Assembly (NCBI GenBank): GCA_049671745.1
Contig: JBATVL010000096.1
Coordinates: forward strand, 1-64,000
DNA from: SNAP01 sp049671745
GTDB lineage: Bacteria > Bacteroidota > Bacteroidia > Bacteroidales > Marinifilaceae
Length of the DNA stretch: 64,000 nt
Direction: 5' to 3'
Part shown: piece by piece, positions 45,201 to 52,882 of the stretch
Layout of the letters: each line of letters starts with the position of its first letter
Numbering within the stretch: position 1 is the stretch's first letter
Notes under the pieces: model-generated
What the model saw: only the letters and a program-made list of their open reading frames with translations
What the model was told of the DNA's origin: nothing
The model's database searches: none
Translations under genes and position numbers: made by a program

Positions 45201-45964
45201 TCTCTAAAGGCTGTAGAAACAGCAGCTGCTTGCTTGCGAACAACTACCTCACCTCTTTTATTTTTATCAGACCATAACTTAATATCGTTAAGTTGTAGCT
45301 CAAAATCTTTTAAATGATGATGCGAGTACGTATCAAGATCTATACTCAACTCTTCTTCGTTCAATGATTTTATAATAGTCTGTTTAATAAATTCAGCATC
45401 TAATTTCGAATTTAGAAAGACATTCTGTATTGTTCTTGGTATATTCTGAAACTGCTTACTTTCAATAAGAGCATACTTTCTAAATCTAGTATCAAGACCT
45501 TTATTATTGCCATAAATGATGTTTCTATAGTCCTCATAAAAATGAACAATATTAGACCATGTAACATCTTTCTTAGCTAAATTCTCACGAATCAAATCCC
45601 AAGAATCAAATGCAAAACCATCCTTATCTATAAAAAAATCTTTACTATAAGCTGTGTTTAAGAAACGAAAAGCAACTCTTCCCTGTCTTTTAAAAGCCAT
45701 AACAGAAAACGAGTAAGTGTCTTTAAAGACCTCAAATATTATATACGAATTTTGATAGGGGAAATAATACTCATCGAAAGTCTTCTTTTCCTTTGGTATA
45801 CCTAGCTTCGTTTTATCAGCATTGTAAAAAAACAATATTGCTCTAAGTAAGGTACTCTTACCAACTCCTTGTGTGCCTATAAAATGGATATTTCCATCCA
45901 GATTAACTTCTGAATATTTAATAGAAGCACTGTTTATAAACGTAATTTTATTCAGGTATCTCAT
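42281..45964 (-). CDS. SMC-like condensin ATPase (MukB/MksB/JetC-like)
   Basis: A 1227-residue SMC-type protein. Walker A GTQGVGKST is at residues 30-38, a very long Lys/Glu-rich coiled coil runs from about 230 to 960, and the tail has an ABC signature region NVGSEGTDVLV (Ser1125), Walker B HCMMDEIG (Asp1162, Glu1163) and NGSPT. The short hinge-like break and the absence of canonical SMC LSGGEK place it with MukB, MksB and Wadjet JetC, not with SMC. It is the last gene of an operon, overlapping the kite-subunit gene by 17 bases. Expected to form a DNA-loop-extruding ATPase. No JetD nuclease gene is adjacent. Confidence 0.85.
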   Translation of the reverse strand: MRYLNKITFINSASIKYSEVNLDGNIHFIGTQGVGKSTLLRAILFFYNADKTKLGIPKEKKTFDEYYFPYQNSYIIFEVFKDTYSFSVMAFKRQGRVAFRFLNTAYSKDFFIDKDGFAFDSWDLIRENLAKKDVTWSNIVHFYEDYRNIIYGNNKGLDTRFRKYALIESKQFQNIPRTIQNVFLNSKLDAEFIKQTIIKSLNEEELSIDLDTYSHHHLKDFELQLNDIKLWSDKNKRGEVVVRKQAAAVSTAFRDFSFLKKEKEVLSKQLGWALKTGNSLLPKYTISFDEQISNKEKLKNESSNLDGVYGENKEKSDRLLGALIGKLDTLSSKKADYDKKNIDSIIRKFASKDSLNLAKQHFEEETALLTSQFSDMQQKYTASINQCKNHLDTYTNKQNTTKHVLKEDFYSFREAKNLKYKTMSDDIVQQDKANLDVAILTIKNLNIAIRDLELKKSEIKHKRFYESDINNCKEEAVRLREAKYKHENVISQSKKKIINIEKEWDLENKRAEWECEKDIDKFTASKILLEDEISSIRLKLENSKDSLYAWLNENMPDWNSNIGKLIDEDNILFRKDLNPSKFPDMVFSLYGVKVDLDNVKKTVKTVDDYKKEVEQLGIQLRIINKQISDSCTNKEKEFNDLKLKYSPLIVELRELILNTEYELNKSKLDIDSNIVLLSELDLKAKNEKFSEIKALQDKISEKRSEESLATAELNKLKEITESEILDLDKERDNIIDQEQKKMNMSIALIDAKIEEEKKSASSKIVNIEKNLNNELVGKGLDIKRLEEIVVEGDKLSAELNFIEDNMTLLTEYNKDKRELFDKETEFNRDKLLIEKQVEIEKVKHKKEKLRLKQEIAAISKEIKILDDKILNLKNDKIKFEEFKKTDFYAEISIYIENDISCLETDKSAADLISDIKGKSATQAKRFSELKDEIISFTSNFQENNIFKFRIKFFTLADYILFARELKSFIDDDKISDYEKRVNERFAHIVIQLGKETNELLSKGWEIQSVINKINNDFDAKNFVGAIKKMRMRIVPSSNKIMKLLSDIKDYSELNAIELGSANLFTSDNAIVSNAKAVKLLKDLVHEMNIYKGSTISLSDSFGLEFRIVENDNDTGWVERLSNVGSEGTDVLVKAMINIMLLNVFKASASKKVTDFKLHCMMDEIGKLHPNNVKGILKFANDRNILLINGSPTSLNAPDYMYTYLLTKDAKNVTSVKALIKKKSNVLV

Positions 45965-46523
45965 TTTCTACCTCCTCTGGTATATTAATTAATAGAATTA
46001 ACTCTTCTAAATATTTAAAAGAAGATAAAACCTTATAAGTATTAGAAAGTTCATCTTCTATTTCTAGAAAATTGTCCCTAACTAAGGAATCAAGGGTTCT
46101 CTTAATAATATCGGAATAATTTTCCCTTCCGTTAGTGTGCTTTTTGATAGCATCTAACTTAGATTTCAATTCAGCGTCTGTTTTTAAAGAAACAAGAATG
46201 TCAGAAGGAATAAACCTATATCCTGAATCAAAAGAAGAATCATACGTTTTAAAGAAATCAATAATATCTATCCATTTGAAGAGATATTCTAATTTTCTCT
46301 CCAAATTGACTTTAGTTTCTTTTCTACTGAAATAATAGTACTGATTTCCTCTTTCAAGAATTAAATTAATCTTCTTAAAATACTCATATAATTCAGTATA
46401 ATTATCATCTTCGTCTATAATAGAATACAATTTGCGAATTGCTATATTCGGACTATTAGAACAGATAAACTGACCTTTTATCAGATGTTCATATATCTTA
46501 TCGGTATGTATAGTTAAGCTCAT
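45948..46523 (-). CDS. Condensin kite subunit (MukE/MksE/JetB-like)
   Basis: A 191-residue acidic protein with predicted tandem winged-helix character (HLIKGQFICS..., SDIIKRTLDSLVRDNFLEIE). Sequence identity to named families is not visible by eye; the call rests on size, order and coupling: it starts four bases inside the stop of the kleisin-like gene and its end overlaps the SMC-like gene by 17 bases, exactly the MukFEB/MksFEB/JetABC gene order. Would bridge kleisin and ATPase heads. Confidence 0.7.
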   Translation of the reverse strand: MSLTIHTDKIYEHLIKGQFICSNSPNIAIRKLYSIIDEDDNYTELYEYFKKINLILERGNQYYYFSRKETKVNLERKLEYLFKWIDIIDFFKTYDSSFDSGYRFIPSDILVSLKTDAELKSKLDAIKKHTNGRENYSDIIKRTLDSLVRDNFLEIEDELSNTYKVLSSFKYLEELILLINIPEEVENEIPE

Positions 46524-47725
46524 ATTCTTTGTTTTGAGTAAATCATATTGTATTCAATATTGTTTTCTGTTTGGAAATCATCACTTATAACAAAATCACT
46601 ATCATACTGAGAAACCATCTGACAATAGATAGTCACTCGTTCATCGAAAGAGACATCTTGTAAGAAATTGTATTTAATAAGAAAATCAAATAAGTTGTTT
46701 TCAGAAAGAAGAAAAGAATCTCTAAGCTCCTCTAAATTTATAGAAGATTCCTCTTCTTGTGTTGTTTCAAGATATTCAGTAGAGATATTCTCTGCCACAG
46801 GAATTCTTGAATTATATCGTGAGATATTATTACCTGCAACTTTCTTGATTATAGAAAAGACCTCCTCATCTGAGGCTAGAAATTCAAGTGATAAGTTTAA
46901 GGGTCTAGAAGAATTTGGCTCAAAAACAATGGAGTTATTGGCAAGAAGTATATCGTTTATGTCTGTTGTAGATTCTATGGTGAGTTGATCCTTTAAATAT
47001 TTGATACGTCTAATCTTCTCTATTACATTAGTCTGATATTTTATCTGATTAAGAAAATCTATTATCTGTTTCTCTATCTCAATAAGATTATGACTACTTT
47101 CTATTAAATTAAGCTTTAACTCTACCACTATATGGCCTAACTCTTCATCCTGAGCTGTTTTAAAGAAGATTGCTTCCTCTTCATTAATCAATGCATATGT
47201 GTCATCAATTAGCTTACTTATATCAAGCCTCTTAGTGTCAAGATTCTCTAATTTTGCTTTTTTATTATTATAATTAGGCTCATTCTTAAATGTAGTATCT
47301 ATATTACGCCTTAAATCAACAACATTACGTAATGTTATAACTCCTATACTTCTTAGTGTTTTCTTAATAATCCTAAGGTAATGATATTTTCTCTGCTCAC
47401 TCTTTTCATTGAAATAATAAACAATATTGTCTCTAATATTCTGAATATTCTCATTTATGTAAGAAATATTTATCTCTTCATTAACTTCAAGAATTTGTTC
47501 AAAAAACTGAATATATTGATCATCTATTTCTAAGAATGCTCCATTCTTTCTAATTACAGAACGTTCTATAAGAAAATCCATTCTCCTTTTATCATCATCA
47601 ACAGCAGATAAAGCCTCATCATACCTGTATGACAAAGATTTTCTCTTACTGAACATCTCAGATAACAATTTATGTTCTTTATTAAGAGTAGAAATGATTT
47701 CTTTTATATTTGAAAATGTATTCAT
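46520..47725 (-). CDS. Condensin kleisin subunit (MukF/MksF/JetA-like)
   Basis: A 401-residue protein, helical through most of its length with an N-terminal winged-helix-like segment (residues about 10-75, with MDFLIERSVIRKNGAFLEID) and a long helical middle (110-290), then a disordered acidic linker and a C-terminal helical/winged part. This matches kleisins of the MukF/MksF/JetA type in size and layout; the assignment depends on operon order. First gene of the operon; ATGA overlap with the kite gene. Confidence 0.7.
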   Translation of the reverse strand: MNTFSNIKEIISTLNKEHKLLSEMFSKRKSLSYRYDEALSAVDDDKRRMDFLIERSVIRKNGAFLEIDDQYIQFFEQILEVNEEINISYINENIQNIRDNIVYYFNEKSEQRKYHYLRIIKKTLRSIGVITLRNVVDLRRNIDTTFKNEPNYNNKKAKLENLDTKRLDISKLIDDTYALINEEEAIFFKTAQDEELGHIVVELKLNLIESSHNLIEIEKQIIDFLNQIKYQTNVIEKIRRIKYLKDQLTIESTTDINDILLANNSIVFEPNSSRPLNLSLEFLASDEEVFSIIKKVAGNNISRYNSRIPVAENISTEYLETTQEEESSINLEELRDSFLLSENNLFDFLIKYNFLQDVSFDERVTIYCQMVSQYDSDFVISDDFQTENNIEYNMIYSKQRI

Positions 47726-47802
47726 TTTTTTATTCTAATATAATAAGTTCGTGTCAAAACAAAATTAATGATTTAATAAGTATTAACGTAAGATATATAC
47801 AT

Positions 47803-47847
47803 AAAAAAAATAGCGCAAATACACTATTAAATAGTATATCTGCGCTA
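47803..47847 (-). terminator. Terminator of the J-domain/KTSC gene
   Basis: TAGCGCA pairs with TGCGCTA (47811-47817 with 47841-47847), continuing inward with small mismatches through ATA/TAT and ACTA/TAGT, and an A-run on the plus strand supplies the U-run. Confidence 0.8.
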
Positions 47848-47870
47848 TAATTATATCTTAAAATAGAATC

Positions 47871-48320
47871 TTAAGCAGCTTCCATCGCTTTTTTAGATTT
47901 TCTATACAAGAAAGATTTAAAGATATTCCTTCTTGCAAAACGTTCAAGATTACCTGCATTGTTCATTTTATTAAACATAGCTCTTGAAACACCAAAATAT
48001 TCATATACTGAACTATCAGCAAAGTGAACCTCTAAAGTCATTCCTTTATGCTTATAATCATATATTCCCACTTCAGAAATAGTTACATTATATGCTTCTG
48101 AATTAGCAGCAATCGTTTCAGGTGCAATACTAACTAAGAAATGATAAGCGTCAATAATCACACGGCTCATTCTCTCAGCCTCTATACACATAGCCTCTTC
48201 ATTTTGAAATTTATCAGGATGCCATTCTTTAACTAAATTTCTATATTTAGTCTTGATTTCCTTCAAATTAATGTCTTTTTCAACATTAAATAATTTCTTG
48301 TATTCATTAATGCGCTTCAT
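47871..48320 (-). CDS. J-domain plus KTSC-domain protein
   Basis: A 149-residue protein. Residues 5-60 form a J domain with the HPDK tetrad at 34-37, so it should stimulate a DnaK-type ATPase. Residues about 80-140 match the KTSC domain (LEVHFADSSVYEYFGVSRAMFNKM... then RRNIFKSFLYRK), a small domain also found at the C-terminus of some lysyl-tRNA synthetases and in phage proteins, of unknown function. Lies 145 bases upstream of the condensin operon in the same direction but has its own terminator. Confidence 0.75.
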   Translation of the reverse strand: MKRINEYKKLFNVEKDINLKEIKTKYRNLVKEWHPDKFQNEEAMCIEAERMSRVIIDAYHFLVSIAPETIAANSEAYNVTISEVGIYDYKHKGMTLEVHFADSSVYEYFGVSRAMFNKMNNAGNLERFARRNIFKSFLYRKSKKAMEAA

Positions 48321-48591
48321 AAATGCTTCTTTTCTAAATTTCTAAATCGGATGCAAATCTACGCATTTTATTTTTAATAGCAGTTTTTTGTTACTAATAG
48401 TCCTTGTAATTAATGAATTTAAAGCTAGATACCCTTATTTTAATAGGTATTAAGGATGGGCTTATTACCTATCAAAGAACTATCAGGTATGTATTTAATA
48501 TAAATCAACTACCAATTAAGTATATGTCAACTATCAGTTGTATCTCATGTTTGAAGCATCATTATAGGTTCTTCATAGGTAACTAAAACCT

Positions 48592-48640
48592 AGGAAGAAC
48601 CTATAAAGAACCAAGGAAGAACCAACAAAGAACCTACACA
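48592..48640 (+). repeat. AGGAAGAACC/AAAGAACC interspersed repeats
   Basis: Two AGGAAGAACC and two AAAGAACC units alternate at 9-13-base spacing. Confidence 0.55.
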
Positions 48641-48791
48641 GGAGGTAATTGATACATAGTTGATTAGTACCTCATACATAGTTGATCCATCTTTGATAGG
48701 TATTTATATAATGTTTGTCACAGATATGATATATAACTTTAAGGACAGATGAGAATACTAACTAAAACTTGCAGTATCTATTTGCTTAAAC

Positions 48792-48799
48792 TAGTTTTG
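48792..48799 (+). promoter_or_regulatory. Candidate -7 promoter box (TAGTTTTG)
   Basis: Matches TAnnTTTG, 52 bases before the lipoprotein start; CTTG at 48768-48771, 20 bases upstream, is a fair -33 element. Confidence 0.5.
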
Positions 48800-48851
48800 T
48801 AGAGACACAAAAGGAAGAATAACAAACACAAACAACAAAAAAGAAACTATT

Positions 48852-49355
48852 ATGAGAAAAATCTTATTTGCAATTTTATGCCTTTGCGCCTTTTCATGTA
48901 CAGATAAAGACGGTAACCTTTCAGGCTCATTCACAGATAATCTGATAAAAGTAATGACTACCGACACAAAGGATCTTAATGAAGATATGGGCTTATTAAC
49001 TGGAGATTTTAGTATAACAGATCTTGCCATGAAAAAGGTTAAAGAATTATATCAAAACCCATTAGAATACAAGAAAGTTTTAACAGAAATACAGAATTTA
49101 AGAACTAATGTAAAAAAACAATTAATAAAATACGATGCTGTAACTAAGAAAATAAACGACTTAGAGACTACTTACAATAGTATATACAAACTAATAGGAG
49201 CAGATAATATTGTAAGTAAAGGTTATAAAGATAATTTCAATGCTACTAAAGCAAAATATGATGAGCTTACTGGAAAAGTTGAAAGTATCAAAACAACAAT
49301 GAAAATTATAGATGGTATTGAAGTTGCAGTAAAGGCTATATTATCTATTTTCTAA
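48852..49355 (+). CDS. Coiled-coil lipoprotein of unknown function
   Basis: A 167-residue lipoprotein (MRKILFAILCLCAFSC, lipidation at Cys16). The mature part is almost wholly helical and Lys/Asp/Thr-rich, with heptad-like spacing from about residue 55 to 150 and an amphipathic C-terminus VAVKAILSIF. No family recognised. Standalone gene with promoter and terminator; probably surface or periplasmic. Confidence 0.65.
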   Translation: MRKILFAILCLCAFSCTDKDGNLSGSFTDNLIKVMTTDTKDLNEDMGLLTGDFSITDLAMKKVKELYQNPLEYKKVLTEIQNLRTNVKKQLIKYDAVTKKINDLETTYNSIYKLIGADNIVSKGYKDNFNATKAKYDELTGKVESIKTTMKIIDGIEVAVKAILSIF

Positions 49356-49369
49356 AATAGATAATTAAA

Positions 49370-49425
49370 CAAAAAAAAATGCCCCTTTTCTATTCCAATA
49401 AAGAAATAATAAAGGGGCATTATAT
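49370..49425. terminator. Bidirectional terminator between the lipoprotein gene and arcA
   Basis: A ten-bp stem ATGCCCCTTT/AAAGGGGCAT (49379-49388 with 49411-49420) with a 22-base loop, A-run before and T-rich after. Confidence 0.75.
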
Positions 49426-49444
49426 TTATATATTTAAATAAGTA

Positions 49445-50731
49445 TTACCACTGTACTGACTTACGACGTATAGGCATAGTCATACAACGACAACCACCAC
49501 CACCACGAGGTAATTCACAACCATCTATAGTAACAACATATTTCTCATAATCGCTTAAGTTACGAGCACCAGAAATAATATCGTTAGCTTTAATAGGTTC
49601 GAATCCTGATTTAGCCATAGCGTCTATAGTATATAAGTTACGAGAATATCCCATCACTTTACCTTCGCCTACAGAGAAGAAGTTAGCACCTGAATGCCAT
49701 TGCTCTCTCTCAGCATGCTGATACGACTCACCACCACAGAATACTGGTTCTAAGTCCATTCCTAGTTTCTTAAGAGCTGTAAGAACGTTTTGCTCTCTCT
49801 CTATTTTTAGGATTTTACCATCTTGAACAGCAATATGTACTGTTTGGTATTTGTTTGGTTGAAGAATCAATGGTTCAAACACCATACATTTATTCTTGTC
49901 AAGAAGAGTAAATACCATATCCATGTGAATAAATGATTCTGGAGATTCTGGTAATTCTTGAATAACAAGATGACGCACTTTTGATTCTTTTTGTGCAATA
50001 ATCTGAGCTAATATAAAATCTACCCCTTTTGTTGTTGTACGACAACCGTTACCAATAATTAAGATATCATCACGAGCAATTAGTATATCACCACCCTCCA
50101 TATTCAATTCAGGAGAATATAAATCACTACCAACAGCTGAAACTGTTTTAGTTTTAAATTCTGGTGTAAAATCAAATATAGATTGCATGATCATAGACTC
50201 ACGATCTCTTACTTTATTTGCCATAGATCCAATCAACACCTCATTATTAAGAGTCATTGAAGCATCACGAGTAAAGAAGAAATTATGAAGTGGAGATAAT
50301 GCAAAATTGTAATCGCTTAAAAATGAAGTTAAAGAATCTCTCTCTAATTCTACTCCCTCTATTAACATCTTAGCCAAAACCTCTGGAGTTTGGTCTAGAA
50401 GATGATCATATAAACGATAAGTGTTTCCACGCTCCATTATGTGTGGTTCGCAACGCACTAAACGTTTTATTACTTCTTCTTTAGTAGAATCCGTTTTTAA
50501 GATATTTGCAAGAAGGTCTTTTACTTGATATGTATTTGCAATTTTACCTAATACCCCTGAGTGTTGACGGTATTCTTCATTAGCTATCTCAATATTAAGA
50601 ATGTCACTATAAAGAGCTCTTGCAGCATTTTGAGGAGTCATATTTTCAACTTCAGAACCTGGAGTATGAAGAATAACACCCTCTAACTCACCAATTTCCG
50701 ACTGAACGTTTATTTCAACTAAGTTAGTCAT
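49445..50731 (-). CDS. arcA: Arginine deiminase
   Basis: Hydrolyses arginine to citrulline and ammonia, first step of the ATP-yielding arginine deiminase pathway. 428 residues; substrate and catalytic motifs FFTRDAS, MEGGDILI, ESFIHMDMVFTLLD and the terminal GGGGCRCMTMP with nucleophile Cys416 are all present. Ornithine carbamoyltransferase and carbamate kinase genes are not adjacent, so the rest of the pathway, if present, is elsewhere; the enzyme may also serve acid tolerance. Confidence 0.95.
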   Translation of the reverse strand: MTNLVEINVQSEIGELEGVILHTPGSEVENMTPQNAARALYSDILNIEIANEEYRQHSGVLGKIANTYQVKDLLANILKTDSTKEEVIKRLVRCEPHIMERGNTYRLYDHLLDQTPEVLAKMLIEGVELERDSLTSFLSDYNFALSPLHNFFFTRDASMTLNNEVLIGSMANKVRDRESMIMQSIFDFTPEFKTKTVSAVGSDLYSPELNMEGGDILIARDDILIIGNGCRTTTKGVDFILAQIIAQKESKVRHLVIQELPESPESFIHMDMVFTLLDKNKCMVFEPLILQPNKYQTVHIAVQDGKILKIEREQNVLTALKKLGMDLEPVFCGGESYQHAEREQWHSGANFFSVGEGKVMGYSRNLYTIDAMAKSGFEPIKANDIISGARNLSDYEKYVVTIDGCELPRGGGGCRCMTMPIRRKSVQW

Positions 50732-50871
50732 ATTGAATGTTTTTTATGTAGATTTTTGAATATTTCCTTATATGTAATCACACAAAAGAAAGAAAAAAAG
50801 AAAGAAATAAAAACTTATAATACATTAAATTACTCTTATGCATTAAGATTCATAAGTGATTTATAATTATG

Positions 50872-50889
50872 CACTTGCACTAGCAAGTG
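50872..50889. repeat. Short inverted repeat between arcA and rsmG
   Basis: CACTTGC-acta-GCAAGTG, a perfect seven-bp stem with a four-base loop and no T-run, 32 bases before the rsmG -7 box. Could be an operator. Confidence 0.4.
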
Positions 50890-50920
50890 AGAGCAAATTT
50901 TTAAATATCAGTTTTCTTAC

Positions 50921-50928
50921 TAACTTTG
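50921..50928 (+). promoter_or_regulatory. Candidate -7 promoter box of rsmG (TAACTTTG)
   Basis: Matches TAnnTTTG 25 bases before rsmG, with TTTT at the -33 position after a 19-base spacer. Confidence 0.5.
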
Positions 50929-50953
50929 CGAACTTAATCATTCAAAAATACCT

Positions 50954-51574
50954 ATGGATATAATATTAAAATATTTCCCAAACTTAAGCGAAAAGCAAAA
51001 AGAACAATTTGCACAGCTTGATGAATTATATCGTTACTGGAACGAAAGAATAAATACTATTTCTAGAAAAGATATTGATTCTTTATACGAGCATCATGTG
51101 CTTCACGCTCTGTCTATTGCTAAACTTATTAGCTTTAGAGACGGTACAGATATTATTGATGTTGGATGTGGTGGTGGATTCCCTGGTATTCCTTTAGCTA
51201 TTATGTTTCCGAATGTAAACTTTTACATGGTGGATTCTATTGGCAAAAAAATAAAGGTTGTTAACGAGGTTGCTAAGTCTCTTGGTTTAAAGAATGTAAA
51301 AGCTGAACATACAAGAGCTGAGAATGTAAAGAGACAATTCGACTTTATTGTTAGTCGTGCAGTTACATCTTTACCTAATTTCATGACCTTTGTAAAGAAC
51401 AAAGTACATCATAAAGATAAGAATTCACTTCCAAATGGACTACTTTATCTAAAAGGCGGCGATTTTATGTCAGAATTATCTAAATATAAAAAAGACGCTG
51501 AAATAGTTGATATTACTGAGTATTTTGAAGAGGAATACTTTGAAACTAAGAAAATTGTATATTTACAGATGTAA
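50954..51574 (+). CDS. rsmG: 16S rRNA (guanine527-N7)-methyltransferase
   Basis: SAM-dependent methylation of G527 in 16S rRNA. 206 residues; opening helix LSEKQKEQFAQLDELYRYWNERIN, HVLHALSIAKL, and SAM motif DVGCGGGFPGIPLA near residue 73, SRAVTSLPNF near 134. Slightly short but complete. Confidence 0.95.
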   Translation: MDIILKYFPNLSEKQKEQFAQLDELYRYWNERINTISRKDIDSLYEHHVLHALSIAKLISFRDGTDIIDVGCGGGFPGIPLAIMFPNVNFYMVDSIGKKIKVVNEVAKSLGLKNVKAEHTRAENVKRQFDFIVSRAVTSLPNFMTFVKNKVHHKDKNSLPNGLLYLKGGDFMSELSKYKKDAEIVDITEYFEEEYFETKKIVYLQM

Positions 51575-51599
51575 AATATAAGTATTTTTTTACTATGTC

Positions 51600-51630
51600 T
51601 TTGCAAGACAAGAATATTTATATATTTTTG
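51600..51630 (+). promoter_or_regulatory. Bacteroides-type promoter of rpmH
   Basis: TTTG at 51600-51603, exactly 19 bases, then TATTTTTG at 51623-51630: a full match to the primary sigma consensus of Bacteroidales. The start of translation follows after 52 bases. This is the strongest promoter in the window and supports the taxonomic placement. Confidence 0.8.
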
Positions 51631-51682
51631 CACACTGTTACACGAGATTAAAAAGTATAAATTACAATAAAATTTCAATATC

Positions 51683-51841
51683 ATGAAAAGAACGTTCCAA
51701 CCATCGAACAGAAAAAGAAGAAACAAGCACGGATTCAGAGAAAGAATGTCTTCTGTTAGCGGTAGAGCTGTATTAGCTAGACGTCGCGCTAAAGGAAGAA
51801 AAAAAGTAAGTGTTTCTAGCGAAGGTAGACATAAAGCATAA
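51683..51841 (+). CDS. rpmH: 50S ribosomal protein L34
   Basis: A 52-residue, strongly basic ribosomal protein: MKRTFQPSNRKRRNKHGFRE, then GRAVLARRRAKGRKKVSVS, the invariant L34 pattern. Slightly longer than the E. coli protein (46) by a C-terminal SSEGRHKA tail. It has its own promoter and terminator. It is too short for the length filter used in ordinary ORF lists. Confidence 0.97.
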   Translation: MKRTFQPSNRKRRNKHGFRERMSSVSGRAVLARRRAKGRKKVSVSSEGRHKA

Positions 51842-51866
51842 TCATATAGCTTTATATAAAGACTTT

Positions 51867-51895
51867 AAAGCCTCATTTCTTAATGAGGCTTTTTT
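51867..51895 (+). terminator. Terminator of rpmH
   Basis: A perfect 11-bp stem (51867-51877 with 51882-51892), TCTT loop, T-run following. Confidence 0.9.
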
Positions 51896-51933
51896 GCTAT
51901 TTATACATTAGCTCTTTATTCGCAAAAATCTAT

Positions 51934-51941
51934 TATATTTG
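51934..51941 (+). promoter_or_regulatory. Candidate -7 promoter box (TATATTTG)
   Basis: Matches TAnnTTTG 32 bases before the PASTA gene and would drive the PASTA-rluD-ddl operon. Confidence 0.5.
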
Positions 51942-51972
51942 CCCATAAACAAGACTAATGAATATTTAACAT

Positions 51973-52854
51973 ATGGATAAAAATTCTATTTCTAACAGTA
52001 AGGCTTATCAAATAATAAAGCCTCTTTTGCTTAAAATCAAAAATGCTATAGCCTCTGTTATTCCCGCCTTCTTTAAAAGTAAGGTATTTTTTAAACATGC
52101 TGGAATAGCCTTCACACTTATTACAGCTATTATTATTTCTGTTCTTTTTGGCTTAGATGCATACACTCATCATAATGAATACTACATAGTTCCGGATCTT
52201 TACGGAATGGATTTATACGAGGCAGATGAGACTCTTGAATACGATAACTTACATATGAATGTTATTGATTCGGTATACCAAAAAGACGCGAAAGCTGGCA
52301 GCATTATTGAACAAATGCCTAAAGCACAGAAAAAAGTAAAAGAAAACAGAAACATATCTGTTATTATATGTTCTTCTAAACCAGAGAGCATACCCTTCCC
52401 TAATATTACAAATATGCCTTTTAGACAAACTCTTAGTACTCTTACTAATTTAGGTTTGAAAGTGGGAATGATACAATACCAAGCACATAAATATAAAAAC
52501 CTTGTTCTTGAACTTAAGTATAAAGATAAAGCTATTATTCCTGGCTCTATGATAGAAAAAGGTTCGTATATAGATATGGTTCTTGGAGGAGGAGGAAACA
52601 ATAGAGTTCTAATGCCAAATGTAGTAGGCAAAACAGTAAAAGAAGCTAGAAGTTCATTACATTACTCTTACCTTAACGTAGAAATAATATATAAAGATTA
52701 TACAATAAAAACAAAAAAGGATTTCCGCACTGCAAGAGTCTGGAAACAAAGTCCTGAATATAGTAGAACAAGAAGATTACAAGCAGGAAGCAAACTTAAA
52801 TTGTGGATAACGCTTGACAAAGGTCGATTTGTAGAAACAAATAGCTCTAAATAA
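51973..52854 (+). CDS. PASTA-domain membrane protein
   Basis: A 293-residue single-pass membrane protein: short cytoplasmic start, membrane helix at about residues 44-64, then three PASTA repeats outside (beginning YIVPDLYGMDLYEAD..., IPFPNITNMPFRQTLS..., VLMPNVVGKTVKEARSS...). PASTA domains bind muropeptides in Gram-positive kinases and penicillin-binding proteins; here no kinase or transpeptidase is attached. The link to ddl two genes downstream supports a role in envelope or peptidoglycan biology. Confidence 0.85.
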   Translation: MDKNSISNSKAYQIIKPLLLKIKNAIASVIPAFFKSKVFFKHAGIAFTLITAIIISVLFGLDAYTHHNEYYIVPDLYGMDLYEADETLEYDNLHMNVIDSVYQKDAKAGSIIEQMPKAQKKVKENRNISVIICSSKPESIPFPNITNMPFRQTLSTLTNLGLKVGMIQYQAHKYKNLVLELKYKDKAIIPGSMIEKGSYIDMVLGGGGNNRVLMPNVVGKTVKEARSSLHYSYLNVEIIYKDYTIKTKKDFRTARVWKQSPEYSRTRRLQAGSKLKLWITLDKGRFVETNSSK

Positions 52855-52882
52855 AGAATATAGAAATTTGATAAAGATAAAG

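Larger units (their letters stand above)
48321..48851. other. Intergenic region rich in short AGGAAGA-type repeats
   Basis: No gene visible. Between 48592 and 48640 AGGAAGAACC and AAAGAACC units alternate (48592, 48605, 48614, 48627), and CATAGTTGAT occurs twice (about 48655 and 48681) along with several ACTATCAG/ACTATCAA words (48480-48535). The AGGAAGA core is shared with the two 11-bp repeat blocks at 927 and 4331, but flanks are not clearly homologous. A -7 box for the next gene is at 48792. Confidence 0.5.

Noticed and set aside
42281..48320. Complete Wadjet plasmid-defence system
   Set aside because: JetA, JetB and JetC-like genes are plausible, but no JetD-like gene is present on either side; the J-domain/KTSC gene and sucC do not fit that role.
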